DNA of 64,000 nucleotides. Source: Bacteroidales bacterium (GTDB lineage Bacteria; Bacteroidota; Bacteroidia; Bacteroidales; UBA3824). The position numbers and the translations under genes are program-made. The stretch covers positions 1 to 64,000 of the forward strand of contig JAFPZK010000084.1 of assembly GCA_017417315.1 (NCBI GenBank). The letters are read 5' to 3'. The first letter of the stretch is position 1. Each line of letters opens with the position of its first letter. Positions 24,450 to 32,984 of the stretch are shown one piece after another. The notes under the pieces were generated by a model. It was not told the DNA's origin, did not search any database, and saw nothing but the letters and a program-made list of their open reading frames with translations.

Positions 24450-25900
24450 TAAAATGCCGCTCTTATTCCGATTCCTAAATATCCGTCGCCCTGAACGTTT
24501 TTGGTATAATAGACGCTTAACACTCTGTCATAATAAGTTACGAAATCAATCCCCGCTCCTATTGCACCGAGATACGAGCCGTTCATTTTGTTTAAATCTT
24601 CTGCATCAGAGGCTTCTCTGCTTGCAAGCCCGCTGTTAGCAAAGAAATTGAAATACAAAGCATAATGTATCTTGTTGAATTTAGGAATATTGAGCCGTTT
24701 TATTTCCAAAATATGAGTTTTCAGGAGTTCAAACTTGTACGAGGTCTGAATGTATGCCAACCTCGTTGCAGAAATCTGACGTTTTTCATAACCGGGTACG
24801 ACATTCGGTTTTGCGCCGATTGTTTCGCGGAAATAAAACGGCGTAAAATCGCTGCAAATCACACCGTAAACTTGCGATGCAAAATACATTCGCGGACAAA
24901 GTTCACGGTAAACACGCATATCGAGCGTGCCTTTGTAAGTGTCAATATCCTTGGAAAACAAACCGTTTTTGCGCAAAACTACCCTGAAAAATTCTCCTTC
25001 CAAAGGATAATAACTCGAATTGCGTTTGTCGTACTGAAAACTATACGAAAGATTCACCGCTTCGATTCTCGTTTTTCCGTCCCCGAAATAATCAGGATTA
25101 TAAAAAGCAACCGAATCATGAATTTTGGAATCCGTATAACTTACCGAAAAATTATTTTTTATGTTTATTTTAGGACGGTATGTGTACATTATTTCGTACT
25201 TATACTCCTTGAAGGCTTTGTCAACGCCCTCAAAATCAATGTACTTTGCCTTATTGTCAGTAATTCTCAAAACGCCGGATTTACGCTTATGAATCTGAAC
25301 CAAAAAACTCAAAAGATTTTTTCTTGACTTTTCGATTGCAATGTCGTTGTAACCGATTTGCGTTATATTGTTGAAACCGCGACGAAAATCCAAAAAAACA
25401 GACTCTTTCATACCCCTAAAATTATACCTTTTAACGCCGAAAGAATAATCTATTTTGCCGAAATCCGGGTCTCTGAGCCATTCGTTAAGATTGCCGTTAT
25501 GCGGTGCAATATCAACCTGAGGCCAAATGTACCAACGCTCTTCAACGGCAATGTTAATCAAAAACGAATTAAACCCTTCCGTGGGCTGATATGTCAAAGT
25601 TACATAATTGAAAAGCGAAGTTTTATCCAAGTTTTGTGTACTTTTTTCTAAAATCCGTTGAATTTTTGACATGTCAAGCGTATCACCGAGTTTAAATTCA
25701 AGTTCCCGCAAAATGATTTTATCCTTGGTTTTTTTGTTGCCGTAAATTACGATGTCAGAAACGATAAAAATACTGTCGCAGCCCTGCTTAACGGTATCAA
25801 AAATAGATTTTTGGGACACTGAATCAGCGTTTTGAGCACTCAAATTCAGTCCCGTCAGCAAAAAAAGTAAAATAAAAATATGGTTAATTTTCAGTTTCAT
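24449..25900 (-). CDS. Outer membrane protein with one POTRA-like domain and a BamA/TamA-type barrel
   Basis: A 483-residue exported protein (signal peptide MKLKINHIFILLFLLTGLNLSAQ). Residues about 43-120 (IFIVSDIVIYGNKKTKDKIILRELEFKLGDTL...) form a single POTRA-like domain with the classic GNxxTKxxIILREL pattern. The rest is an Omp85-type barrel: strands, SFQYDKRNSSYYPLEGEFFRV (the xDxRxxxxYPxxG motif), and a C-terminal aromatic-ending strand (LGIGIRAAF). It is too short to be BamA itself and resembles small Omp85 proteins of Bacteroidota, with roles in membrane protein or lipid transport unproven. It lies five bases downstream of the GT2 gene. Confidence 0.8.
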   Translation of the reverse strand: MKLKINHIFILLFLLTGLNLSAQNADSVSQKSIFDTVKQGCDSIFIVSDIVIYGNKKTKDKIILRELEFKLGDTLDMSKIQRILEKSTQNLDKTSLFNYVTLTYQPTEGFNSFLINIAVEERWYIWPQVDIAPHNGNLNEWLRDPDFGKIDYSFGVKRYNFRGMKESVFLDFRRGFNNITQIGYNDIAIEKSRKNLLSFLVQIHKRKSGVLRITDNKAKYIDFEGVDKAFKEYKYEIMYTYRPKINIKNNFSVSYTDSKIHDSVAFYNPDYFGDGKTRIEAVNLSYSFQYDKRNSSYYPLEGEFFRVVLRKNGLFSKDIDTYKGTLDMRVYRELCPRMYFASQVYGVICSDFTPFYFRETIGAKPNVVPGYEKRQISATRLAYIQTSYKFELLKTHILEIKRLNIPKFNKIHYALYFNFFANSGLASREASDAEDLNKMNGSYLGAIGAGIDFVTYYDRVLSVYYTKNVQGDGYLGIGIRAAF

Positions 25901-25905
25901 TTTCC

Positions 25906-26652
25906 CTATTTTTTATAAAAAATTTTTGAATGTACAAGTCCTATTTTGTTAAAAAAATACTTCATTGCCGTTGCCATTACTCCGAGTCCGTATTTTACGC
26001 TGCGTTTAAAGTTTATGCTCGAAGCCTCTTTAAAATATTTTGTCGGACAAGTGATTTCTGCGATTTCGTAACCCGCAAAAAAAATCTGAGCCAACATCTG
26101 ATTGTCAAAAACAAAATCATCGCTGTCTTCGTCCAAATTGAGTTTTTCGATAACTTCCCTCGAAAAAGCCCTGTAACCAGTATGATATTCAGAGAGTTTC
26201 TGCCGCATCATCACGTTCTGAAAAAACGTCAGAAAACGGTTAGAAATATATTTATAAAGCGGCATTCCGCCTTTTCTCGCGCCTTTTCCCAAAATTCTTG
26301 ACGCAATAATAACGGGATAAACGCCGTCGGCAATCGTATAGCACATCGGGCGCAACAACTTCGGAGTATACTGATAATCAGGGTGTAACATTACGACAAT
26401 GTCGCAACCGAGTTCCAAAGCCTTTTTGTAACACGACTTTTGATTTCCCCCGTAGCCACGGTTTTTTTCGTGAACTATAATATGCTGAATGCCAAGTTTT
26501 CTTGCCACTTTCACCGTGTCGTCATGCGAACAGTCGTCCGTCAAAATTACCTCGTCAACAATGTCGAAAGGAATTTCGGCGTAAGTCTGTTCCAAAGTTT
26601 TTTCCGCATTATACGCCGGTAAAACAACACCTATTTTTTTGCCGTTAATCAT
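25906..26652 (-). CDS. Glycosyltransferase family 2 (dolichyl-phosphate mannosyltransferase-like)
   Basis: A 248-residue GT-A enzyme: GVVLPAYNAEKTLEQT at the N terminus, the nucleotide-binding DDCSHDDT near 39-46, and VVMLHPDYQYTP as the acceptor/metal-binding segment (HPD rather than DxD). The C-terminal region (FMxxQ-like FDNQMLAQIFFAGYEIAEI, then a basic KYFKEASSINFKRSVKYGL) is typical of GT2 enzymes that act at the membrane on polyprenyl or lipid acceptors, though no transmembrane segment is obvious. It sits between hisB and the barrel gene in a dense minus-strand run. Donor and acceptor unknown. Confidence 0.85.
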   Translation of the reverse strand: MINGKKIGVVLPAYNAEKTLEQTYAEIPFDIVDEVILTDDCSHDDTVKVARKLGIQHIIVHEKNRGYGGNQKSCYKKALELGCDIVVMLHPDYQYTPKLLRPMCYTIADGVYPVIIASRILGKGARKGGMPLYKYISNRFLTFFQNVMMRQKLSEYHTGYRAFSREVIEKLNLDEDSDDFVFDNQMLAQIFFAGYEIAEITCPTKYFKEASSINFKRSVKYGLGVMATAMKYFFNKIGLVHSKIFYKK

Positions 26653-26673
26653 TTTCTCCTTTTCTCTTTATTT

Positions 26674-27795
26674 TTATAACACCCCTTTTGACGACGGAAT
26701 TGTTTGCAACGTAAAGTCGTAACTTACAGCCTGTTTCAAGCATTTAGCGAGGGCTTTGAAAATGCCTTCGAGTTTGTGATGTTCGTTTTGACCCGTCGCC
26801 TTGATGTTAAGATTGCATTTTGCATTGTCGGCAAAAGATTTAAAAAAGTGATAAATCATTTCCGTGGGGAAATCGCCGATTTTTTCACGGAAGAAATCCG
26901 CCTGAAAAACCAACCACGGTCTGCCGCCTAAATCCGTCGCAACCGAAGCCAAACAATCATCCATCGTCAGGTTAAATTCAAAACCATAACGTCCGATGAG
27001 TTTTCTTTCTCTCCACAATTCGTAAACCGCTGAACCTAAGGCTATTGCAACGTCTTCTATCGTGTGGTGTTCGTCAACTTCCAAATCGCCTTTACAAACC
27101 AAGTCCAAGCCGAAACAACCGTGAACCGGCAACTGTAACAGCATGTGGTCGAAGAACTTAACACCCGTATCAACATGTTTAATTTCAGGATTTCCGGGAT
27201 AAAGTTTTAAGTCAATTTTTGTTTCCTTAGTGTCGCGTTTAATTTTAATAACGTTATTGTACGAAATTATTGCGCGTTCTGCCTGAGTCCAGTTTTTTGC
27301 TTTTATAAGACAGTGTTTTTCAAGGTCTTCCGAGAGTTTGTCACCAAGAAAAACAGCCTTGCAGCCGAGATTTTTTGCCAAGATAACGTCCGTTTCTCTA
27401 TCCCCTATAACTAACGATTCTTCTAACGAAAAATTATCTTTGTCGTCAATATATTTCCGCATCATTTCAACGCCGGGTTTGCGGGTCGGTAGCGGATTGT
27501 TTTCAAAACTGCGGTCAATCAAAATATCGTCAAACTTTACGCCGACACTTTCAAGTGTCTGTAACATAAGGTTTTGATAAGGCCAAAAAGTTTCTTCGGG
27601 GAAACTGTCAGTCCCCAAACCGTCCTGATTTGTAGCCATAACAAACTTAAAGTTTGTATAACGGCGGATTTTTTCAAGCGAAGTTATCGCCCCGTCCTTA
27701 AAACGGAATTTTTCTAACTTATCTACTTGATAATCAACAGGCGGCTCGTCAATGATTGTGCCGTCGCGGTCTATGAATAATAATCTGGCTTTCAT
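26674..27795 (-). CDS. hisB: Bifunctional histidinol-phosphatase / imidazoleglycerol-phosphate dehydratase
   Basis: Two enzymes in one 373-residue chain. Residues 1 to about 165 are a HAD-type histidinol-phosphatase (DRDGT at 9-13, ATNQDGLG, KPGVEMM, IGDRETDVILA). Residues about 180-373 are the dehydratase with its two metal-binding HHxxE motifs (DEHHTIEDVA and QNEHHKLEGIF). It catalyses steps 6 and 8 of histidine synthesis. The start codon shares one base with the stop of the upstream SPOR lipoprotein gene (TAATG), so the two are co-translated. hisC, normally adjacent, lies about 5 kb away beyond an opposite-strand island. Confidence 0.95.
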   Translation of the reverse strand: MKARLLFIDRDGTIIDEPPVDYQVDKLEKFRFKDGAITSLEKIRRYTNFKFVMATNQDGLGTDSFPEETFWPYQNLMLQTLESVGVKFDDILIDRSFENNPLPTRKPGVEMMRKYIDDKDNFSLEESLVIGDRETDVILAKNLGCKAVFLGDKLSEDLEKHCLIKAKNWTQAERAIISYNNVIKIKRDTKETKIDLKLYPGNPEIKHVDTGVKFFDHMLLQLPVHGCFGLDLVCKGDLEVDEHHTIEDVAIALGSAVYELWRERKLIGRYGFEFNLTMDDCLASVATDLGGRPWLVFQADFFREKIGDFPTEMIYHFFKSFADNAKCNLNIKATGQNEHHKLEGIFKALAKCLKQAVSYDFTLQTIPSSKGVL

Positions 27796-29258
27796 TATTT
27801 TATGCGTTTTCCTGAGTAAAATTTAACAATAAATGCGTCAGTAAAGCCTTTGGCTCTTACTTTCGGTAAGTATTCTTTACATTCCTGTTCTGTCTTAAAG
27901 TTGCCGGAAGTATACTTATACGCACTGTTATCAGTGTAATAATCAACCTCTTGCAAGCCTGCGAAGTCGCTTTCGGGGAGTTTTTTCCACGAAACTCTAA
28001 ACTGAACTTTATACACCGTATCTTTGGTGTAAACAACAGGTTTTGAAGGTTTTACCTCTTCAACGGGGCTGTCGGCGGTTTTTCTCGAACAAGCCATCAA
28101 AACGGATTCGTTCAACTGCGAGGCGTAACCGATTTTAAAAGGCAAAGGCTGAGAATTTTTCGCCGCTAACGCCTCTTTCAAATCTTCCTGCTTGAAAATC
28201 GAAAATACTTTCAACGGACGCGTATACGTTCCGAAAAGTTTTACGTCATAGTCTTTTTTGAGTTTTGCGTAAGCCAAACCGCTTTCGTCTTGAAGTATCT
28301 TATCGCACTGGTCTACAACGAGTTTCTGCATAATTTTAAACTCAACGCTTTGCAAAAGATACGAAGCGGATTTCAGATAGCAAACTTTTTCCTTAAACGA
28401 ATTTATGAAAAAAGGAAACTCCATTTTTCCCATCAGCGGCGGGTCGGAAGTGTCCATTCTGAAATATTTGACGGTTCGCGGTTTTTTATCGCCGTCTTTT
28501 TTAAAGACGATTTCCCAACCGTAAGGGTGTTTTGTTTCGGTGCCGTCAGCCTCGGTAATGTTGCCGCGATTGTCAAGATAAATGTCGCGATAATTTGTAA
28601 TAATGCAATTTTCCATTGCCAAAGTGTAAAGTGCAAGATGCAGAGTTCCGTTCAAATGTTCGTTTTTGAAACCTGATTGCATTTGTCCCGCAACAAAAAA
28701 ACCGAACCTCGTCAAATATCTGAACGAATACAAAAGCGAATCCAAATAAGCATGAATTTTCGGCTCTGAAATTTTATCAGGCTCTGCCAATTTTCCCGGA
28801 TTTTCAAGACCTTGCAAAATATAGTCGCCGGCATTCGGGAAAAATGTCATGGCAAAAATCAAATCAGGACCTCCGAAAGGGTAAAAAAGGCACGAAGTAT
28901 CCGACGAAAATTCGTTGATATTTTCTTTGCACCATTTTTTTATCGGGTTTAACGTTTTGGTAGTCAGGTCTTCCCATTGTTGAGCGGTTTTTAAAGAATA
29001 TGCTTTATAGAAGTCGGTATTCTGCAAATTAGCGTATTTATCAACGGGTTTACCTGCTAAAAACCTTGCGAGGTCGTTAGCGTTACTTTGGTCTACCTGA
29101 TTCAAATAGAAATCGTCGGACAATTTCACTTCGTCCTGATTTACAATATCTTCGGCGGGGTATTCGATAACTTCGACACCGTTGTCGCCGCCGTTTTGAA
29201 CTCTGTTGCAGGCGGATAAAATTAACGCCGCAAATAATATGGAGTAAAGTTTTTTCAT
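27795..29258 (-). CDS. Lipoprotein with C-terminal SPOR-like domain
   Basis: A 487-residue protein from ATG 29258, giving a clear lipoprotein signal (MKKLYSILFAALILSAC). The in-frame upstream start at 29309 would run into the previous gene and put 17 polar residues before the signal, so it is rejected. The long middle domain (FYPFGGPDLIFAMTFFPNAG, NAxDYILxGLE-like) is a conserved unknown domain in Bacteroidota. The last 75 residues (YKVQFRVSWKKLP ... YKYTSGNFKTEQECKEYL ... DAFIVKFYSGKRI) look like a SPOR domain, which binds denuded peptidoglycan glycan strands. Likely an envelope lipoprotein facing the periplasm. It is coupled to hisB through TAATG. Confidence 0.75.
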   Translation of the reverse strand: MKKLYSILFAALILSACNRVQNGGDNGVEVIEYPAEDIVNQDEVKLSDDFYLNQVDQSNANDLARFLAGKPVDKYANLQNTDFYKAYSLKTAQQWEDLTTKTLNPIKKWCKENINEFSSDTSCLFYPFGGPDLIFAMTFFPNAGDYILQGLENPGKLAEPDKISEPKIHAYLDSLLYSFRYLTRFGFFVAGQMQSGFKNEHLNGTLHLALYTLAMENCIITNYRDIYLDNRGNITEADGTETKHPYGWEIVFKKDGDKKPRTVKYFRMDTSDPPLMGKMEFPFFINSFKEKVCYLKSASYLLQSVEFKIMQKLVVDQCDKILQDESGLAYAKLKKDYDVKLFGTYTRPLKVFSIFKQEDLKEALAAKNSQPLPFKIGYASQLNESVLMACSRKTADSPVEEVKPSKPVVYTKDTVYKVQFRVSWKKLPESDFAGLQEVDYYTDNSAYKYTSGNFKTEQECKEYLPKVRAKGFTDAFIVKFYSGKRIK

Positions 29259-29289
29259 TTTATCTAAATTTTTGATTATCAGGGTTTTC

Positions 29290-29607
29290 TTAGACATAAC
29301 AATCGGCATATTTCCTAATCCGTTTATAAGATTCTTTAATTACGTCATCTAACGGTACAAAATTCTTTTGACCGTTTTGAAAATCATTTTCAGCCTTTAT
29401 AATGCGTTCCATAGCCTCTTCGTAAGTTTGCGGACTATATTTTGACGTTCCGAACCACTCAAAATCGTCTTCATCATAGTCAACCTCTTCCGCTACGCCC
29501 AAAATCTTTTCGAGCAACGAAACATCAGAAATTCCGGAAATAATTTCTAAAACTTTTTTTCGCAATTCCTCACAAGTTATATTATTGTCAACCTCTATCA
29601 TAGCCAA
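29290..29607 (-). CDS. Small acidic protein, antitoxin-like in its C-terminal half
   Basis: A 105-residue acidic protein (MAMIEVDNNITCEELRKKVLEII). The segment YSPQTYEEAMERIIKAENDFQNGQKNFVPLDDVIKES resembles the C-terminal stretch of many small Bacteroidota proteins annotated as addiction-module components, in which a T..E...ri..ae.d...Gk....ee pattern precedes a short helix. No toxin gene is adjacent: the next gene, 31 bases downstream, is the SPOR lipoprotein. It begins at 29607 or at ATG 29601 and diverges from porQ. Function uncertain. Confidence 0.55.
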   Translation of the reverse strand: MAMIEVDNNITCEELRKKVLEIISGISDVSLLEKILGVAEEVDYDEDDFEWFGTSKYSPQTYEEAMERIIKAENDFQNGQKNFVPLDDVIKESYKRIRKYADCYV

Positions 29608-29681
29608 AATTTTTTTACAAAAATACGGTTTTCTTTCAAAAAATACAATTTATATTGAAAAAAAATTAAGAATTTTGCAGC

Positions 29682-30641
29682 ATGAAATTTTTATTTACCA
29701 TAATACTTTTTGTCTTAACGCTAAAAACTTCCTCCGCACAACTCGGCGGAGAAAGCGTTTTTCCGTTCTTAAACCTCAATATGTCAAGCAATTACGCAGC
29801 ATTAGGCGGCTATATTCCGTCCGTTGACATCAAGGGGACAAACTCACTAACATCAAATCCGGCATTAATCGACAGCCTTGATAATCTGACAGTTGCGTTG
29901 AATTATACCTCATACGTCAGCGATATAAAATACGGCACAGCGGTTTTCAGCGGAAAGATTTGCTCTAAAACGATGCTTTCAGGCTATGTTGAATTTTTCG
30001 ACTACGGGGATTTTCTTCTGACCGACGAAGCCGCTAACGAACTCGGAAATTTCACTTGCAAAGACCACGTTTTCGCAATATCGTCAAGCCGCGAATTTTT
30101 AAAAAATTTTAGGGCGGGCGTAACGATGAAAACAATATTTTCTAAAATGGAAACTTATAAGTCCAACGGTTTATGTTTTGACTTCGGACTTTTATACGAC
30201 CTTAAAAATCAAAAAATTACATTTGCTCTAACGGCGATGAATTTGGGCTTTCAGATAAAGACCTACACCGAAAACACCCGCGAAAAATTACCCTCGGATT
30301 TGCGGTTTGCAATTTCAAAAACTCTTGAACACGCGCCTTTAAGGTTTTCTCTGACGGCTCACAATCTTCAAAAGCCGAAACTTGACGATGATTTTTTAAC
30401 CTCGTTTGCTGACCATTTTATAATTTCGGCGGAGATTTTCCCTGAAAAGGCAGTTTCTTTGAAAGGCGGATTCAACTTTTTGGCTCACAACGATTTATAT
30501 ATTTCTGAAATGTCGCCGTTTCCGGGTTTTTCTATCGGAATTGACGTCAGGATAAAAAGATTTTCAATTCAATATTCGAGGCAGTGTATCGCTTTCGGGG
30601 CTGCCTCGAATATGATTTCAGCGGAAGTGATTATGAGGTAA
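29682..30641 (+). CDS. porQ: Type IX secretion system protein PorQ
   Basis: A 319-residue outer-membrane protein: signal peptide MKFLFTIILFVLTLKTSSAQ, then LGGESVFPFLNLNMSSNYAALGGY, a strong match to the PorQ opening (GG.SVF.FL.L..S.R.AALGG). The remainder is a barrel of the PorV/FadL superfamily type. In the T9SS, PorQ works with PorU, PorV and PorZ in the attachment complex that removes cargo CTDs and anchors proteins at the surface. The window also holds two T9SS cargoes. Its partner porU is not adjacent. It diverges from the antitoxin-like gene across 74 bases. Confidence 0.85.
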   Translation: MKFLFTIILFVLTLKTSSAQLGGESVFPFLNLNMSSNYAALGGYIPSVDIKGTNSLTSNPALIDSLDNLTVALNYTSYVSDIKYGTAVFSGKICSKTMLSGYVEFFDYGDFLLTDEAANELGNFTCKDHVFAISSSREFLKNFRAGVTMKTIFSKMETYKSNGLCFDFGLLYDLKNQKITFALTAMNLGFQIKTYTENTREKLPSDLRFAISKTLEHAPLRFSLTAHNLQKPKLDDDFLTSFADHFIISAEIFPEKAVSLKGGFNFLAHNDLYISEMSPFPGFSIGIDVRIKRFSIQYSRQCIAFGAASNMISAEVIMR

Positions 30642-30808
30642 ATTTTGCGCTAAGTTGTATGTTCTTGCATAATTTCAATTGTTGTTAATATTCCATCTAC
30701 CTAAAAAAAGGTATTCTTTACTATACATTATACTCATTTTATAGTATTGTAGATTAATCAAACATCGTTTAATTTTGTCAAAAATTTTAAAATATAATTG
30801 CATATAAA

Positions 30809-32455
30809 ATGAAAAGAATAACAAAATTATTTATGGGTTGTATGATTTTCGTTTCATCATGTAACGAAAAAATAGACTCTACCCCAGATTTAACAAATGA
30901 ACCAATGATTAACAGCGTATCAGAGCAAGATGCAGAATTGATGTGTGCTCAAAAAAACAAGTATCTTAAACAGTTTTCTGTAATATTGTCAAAAGCAGTA
31001 GCCAGAAACAAAGATGTAAGGTTGTTTTTAAAGAATAAAGCATTAGAAAAAATTGACAATAATTATAATGTATTCTACCCATTGGTTAAAAATGAATTAA
31101 TTAATGGATTGACTTTTGAAAACATATTAGCACAATACGCAGATGATGAAGAGGTTTTATCTGCAATTGAAACAATAGTACCACTCTTAAATATTCATTT
31201 TCCTGAACTTTTGGGAAATAGAGTTGAAAATATAGACGAAGATGATGAACTACCTATATTAAATGAATATAATTTATTTTTTGACGGAGATATTGTCGAT
31301 ACACTTGCTGCTGATGAAATTCCCGCATATCATTTATTAGTAGTAACAGAAAGTTCAAGCATTAGAAAGAGTACAGGGCTTTCCAAGAGTATGAACAATT
31401 CAATTTTAAATGGTAAATATGAGTATGTTGATGACATATTTAATCCGAATCTAATACGCAAATCAATTGCTAAAACAAGTGGTTATGATAATTATTCAGT
31501 CTCACACACACTAACAGGTTATTTTCCGCAAAACAATTTGGAAAATGATTTATTAAATGCTTATAATATTTCTAAGAAACAAACAAATGCTACACGAACC
31601 ATTATGTACTATAATTGGACGAGTTTAGACGATAATAAATCCACAATGAGGTCTGATGTTAAGGATTGTATTTTCAGAATACGACTTCATCCTGACGGTT
31701 TCGATGATTATGAATCAACGGCATCTGATGAACATGTCTTCGAAAAATCAACTACAAATAAGAAATCATCATTAACACGAGAACAAGTATTGAAAAATCT
31801 GTTGAACGGTGTATATTTTAAGTTTAAAATTTTCATTGAGAAAAACGCTATATCTACCCTCGTGGAATCAAGAGCAATAATACTTTACGTAAAGCCAGAA
31901 GACTTATATGATTTTTATATCAACGAATCGTACCAACATTCCACATTTTTTGGGCATCATTCGAAATATACCTATACTCTTGATAAAGAAAAGACAAAAT
32001 CAAAATGGTATTATCCAATGGAACATGGAAAGGATACAAGGTTGGAAAGATGGGATATTAAGCAAGATGCAACAAGTAAGTATATAATGATATTTTTAGA
32101 ACATAAAGACGCCGGCAAAACTTTTAGTAAGACAGTAAAGTATTCACAAACGAAGGCAATAAGTGGAAAATTAGGAATAACGGCCGAGTGGAAAAAATTT
32201 GCAGATTTGGGTATAAATGGAGAATTGAATGCCTCAAATACAAACCAACAAGAGGTAAGTTTTACTTATTCATACTCTCCCTCAGACTTGTATTTAGGCA
32301 ATATGACTATAAATTATTTTGATGATTATCCGATAGAAAGAATTTATCGTGGTCGAGTATATTTCAACAATTTTGGAAGTGGAGAAATTGCAATAAGTGT
32401 AATTCCTGTGTCTAATAGTTATTGGAACAAAATGCAAAATAAAAGTATTTTTTAA
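30809..32455 (+). CDS. Large AT-rich lipoprotein of unknown function
   Basis: A 548-residue protein with a lipoprotein signal (LFMGCMIFVSSC, Cys at 18). Residues about 48-135 (LKQFSVILSKAVARNKDVRLFLKNKAL ... YNVFYPLVKNELINGLTFENIL) match a pattern I know from secreted Bacteroidota proteins of unknown role (FA..L..A......R.F.K.EAL..FD.DYDV). The C-terminal 150 residues are beta-rich (FSKTVKYSQTKAISGKLGITAEW ... YLGNMTINYFDDYP ... GRVYFNNFGSGEIAISVIP). The DNA is clearly more AT-rich than neighbouring genes and uses many ATA and AAT codons, which suggests transfer or relaxed selection. No name can be given. Confidence 0.6.
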   Translation: MKRITKLFMGCMIFVSSCNEKIDSTPDLTNEPMINSVSEQDAELMCAQKNKYLKQFSVILSKAVARNKDVRLFLKNKALEKIDNNYNVFYPLVKNELINGLTFENILAQYADDEEVLSAIETIVPLLNIHFPELLGNRVENIDEDDELPILNEYNLFFDGDIVDTLAADEIPAYHLLVVTESSSIRKSTGLSKSMNNSILNGKYEYVDDIFNPNLIRKSIAKTSGYDNYSVSHTLTGYFPQNNLENDLLNAYNISKKQTNATRTIMYYNWTSLDDNKSTMRSDVKDCIFRIRLHPDGFDDYESTASDEHVFEKSTTNKKSSLTREQVLKNLLNGVYFKFKIFIEKNAISTLVESRAIILYVKPEDLYDFYINESYQHSTFFGHHSKYTYTLDKEKTKSKWYYPMEHGKDTRLERWDIKQDATSKYIMIFLEHKDAGKTFSKTVKYSQTKAISGKLGITAEWKKFADLGINGELNASNTNQQEVSFTYSYSPSDLYLGNMTINYFDDYPIERIYRGRVYFNNFGSGEIAISVIPVSNSYWNKMQNKSIF

Positions 32456-32463
32456 ACAACGCT

Positions 32464-32892
32464 ATGAAAAAACTGATATTTTTAATGTGCTGTTTCATAC
32501 ATTCTTGTATAGGTAAGGATGCTGAACCAATAATATACACTGAATATTATCTCAAAAATCATACACAATATGATTTAACTTTGAAAGAAAACTATTGGAG
32601 TATATGCGGAGTTAACGATAGTATTGAACTCGTTGATATAAGAAAACAACATGATAAGAGTTTTGTTTATATAGACTCAACCATACTTATATGGTGTGTT
32701 CCTGATGATAATAAAGATACGAGTCTTATTATCTCAAAATGCAGTATCCCATTAACATCAATTAAACATATTAGGGATAATGTTATACGATATGAATACT
32801 ATTATTATGATATTACTGATAGTATACTACAAGATATTAAAGATTCTATGGCTGTAAAAGGATATTTGCCACAACTACATGAAGAATGGTAA
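32464..32892 (+). CDS. Small AT-rich lipoprotein of unknown function
   Basis: A 142-residue protein with a short lipoprotein signal (MKKLIFLMCCFIHSC). The mature part has alternating Tyr-rich strands (YTEYYLKNHTQYDLTLKENYW, RYEYYYYDITDS) and no motif I recognise. It follows the large lipoprotein gene by eight bases, shares its unusually high AT content, and is closed by a long perfect hairpin, so the two form a transcription unit. It could be an accessory or immunity-like partner of the large protein, but nothing in the sequence proves this. Confidence 0.55.
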   Translation: MKKLIFLMCCFIHSCIGKDAEPIIYTEYYLKNHTQYDLTLKENYWSICGVNDSIELVDIRKQHDKSFVYIDSTILIWCVPDDNKDTSLIISKCSIPLTSIKHIRDNVIRYEYYYYDITDSILQDIKDSMAVKGYLPQLHEEW

Positions 32893-32919
32893 AAACTAAT
32901 TTATGGATCTATAACGAGC

Positions 32920-32961
32920 AACGTGGATGTAAAATAGTACGTTTTTACATCCACGTTTTAT
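32920..32961 (+). terminator. Rho-independent terminator of the lipoprotein pair
   Basis: AACGTGGATGTAAAA (32920-32934) pairs perfectly with TTTTACATCCACGTT (32943-32957), loop of eight, followed by TTTA. On the minus strand the A/T arms also allow some function downstream of hisC. Confidence 0.85.
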
Positions 32962-32984
32962 ATAGTGCATTGAAATCAAGCCGT

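Noticed and set aside
24665..25327. 220-codon open frame on the plus strand
   Set aside because: It lies entirely opposite the Omp85-like gene, has no motif, no promoter and a composition expected of an antisense frame (rich in Arg, Phe and Ile).
29258..29607. Complete toxin-antitoxin module
   Set aside because: Only an antitoxin-like protein is seen; the neighbour is a 487-residue SPOR lipoprotein, not a toxin.
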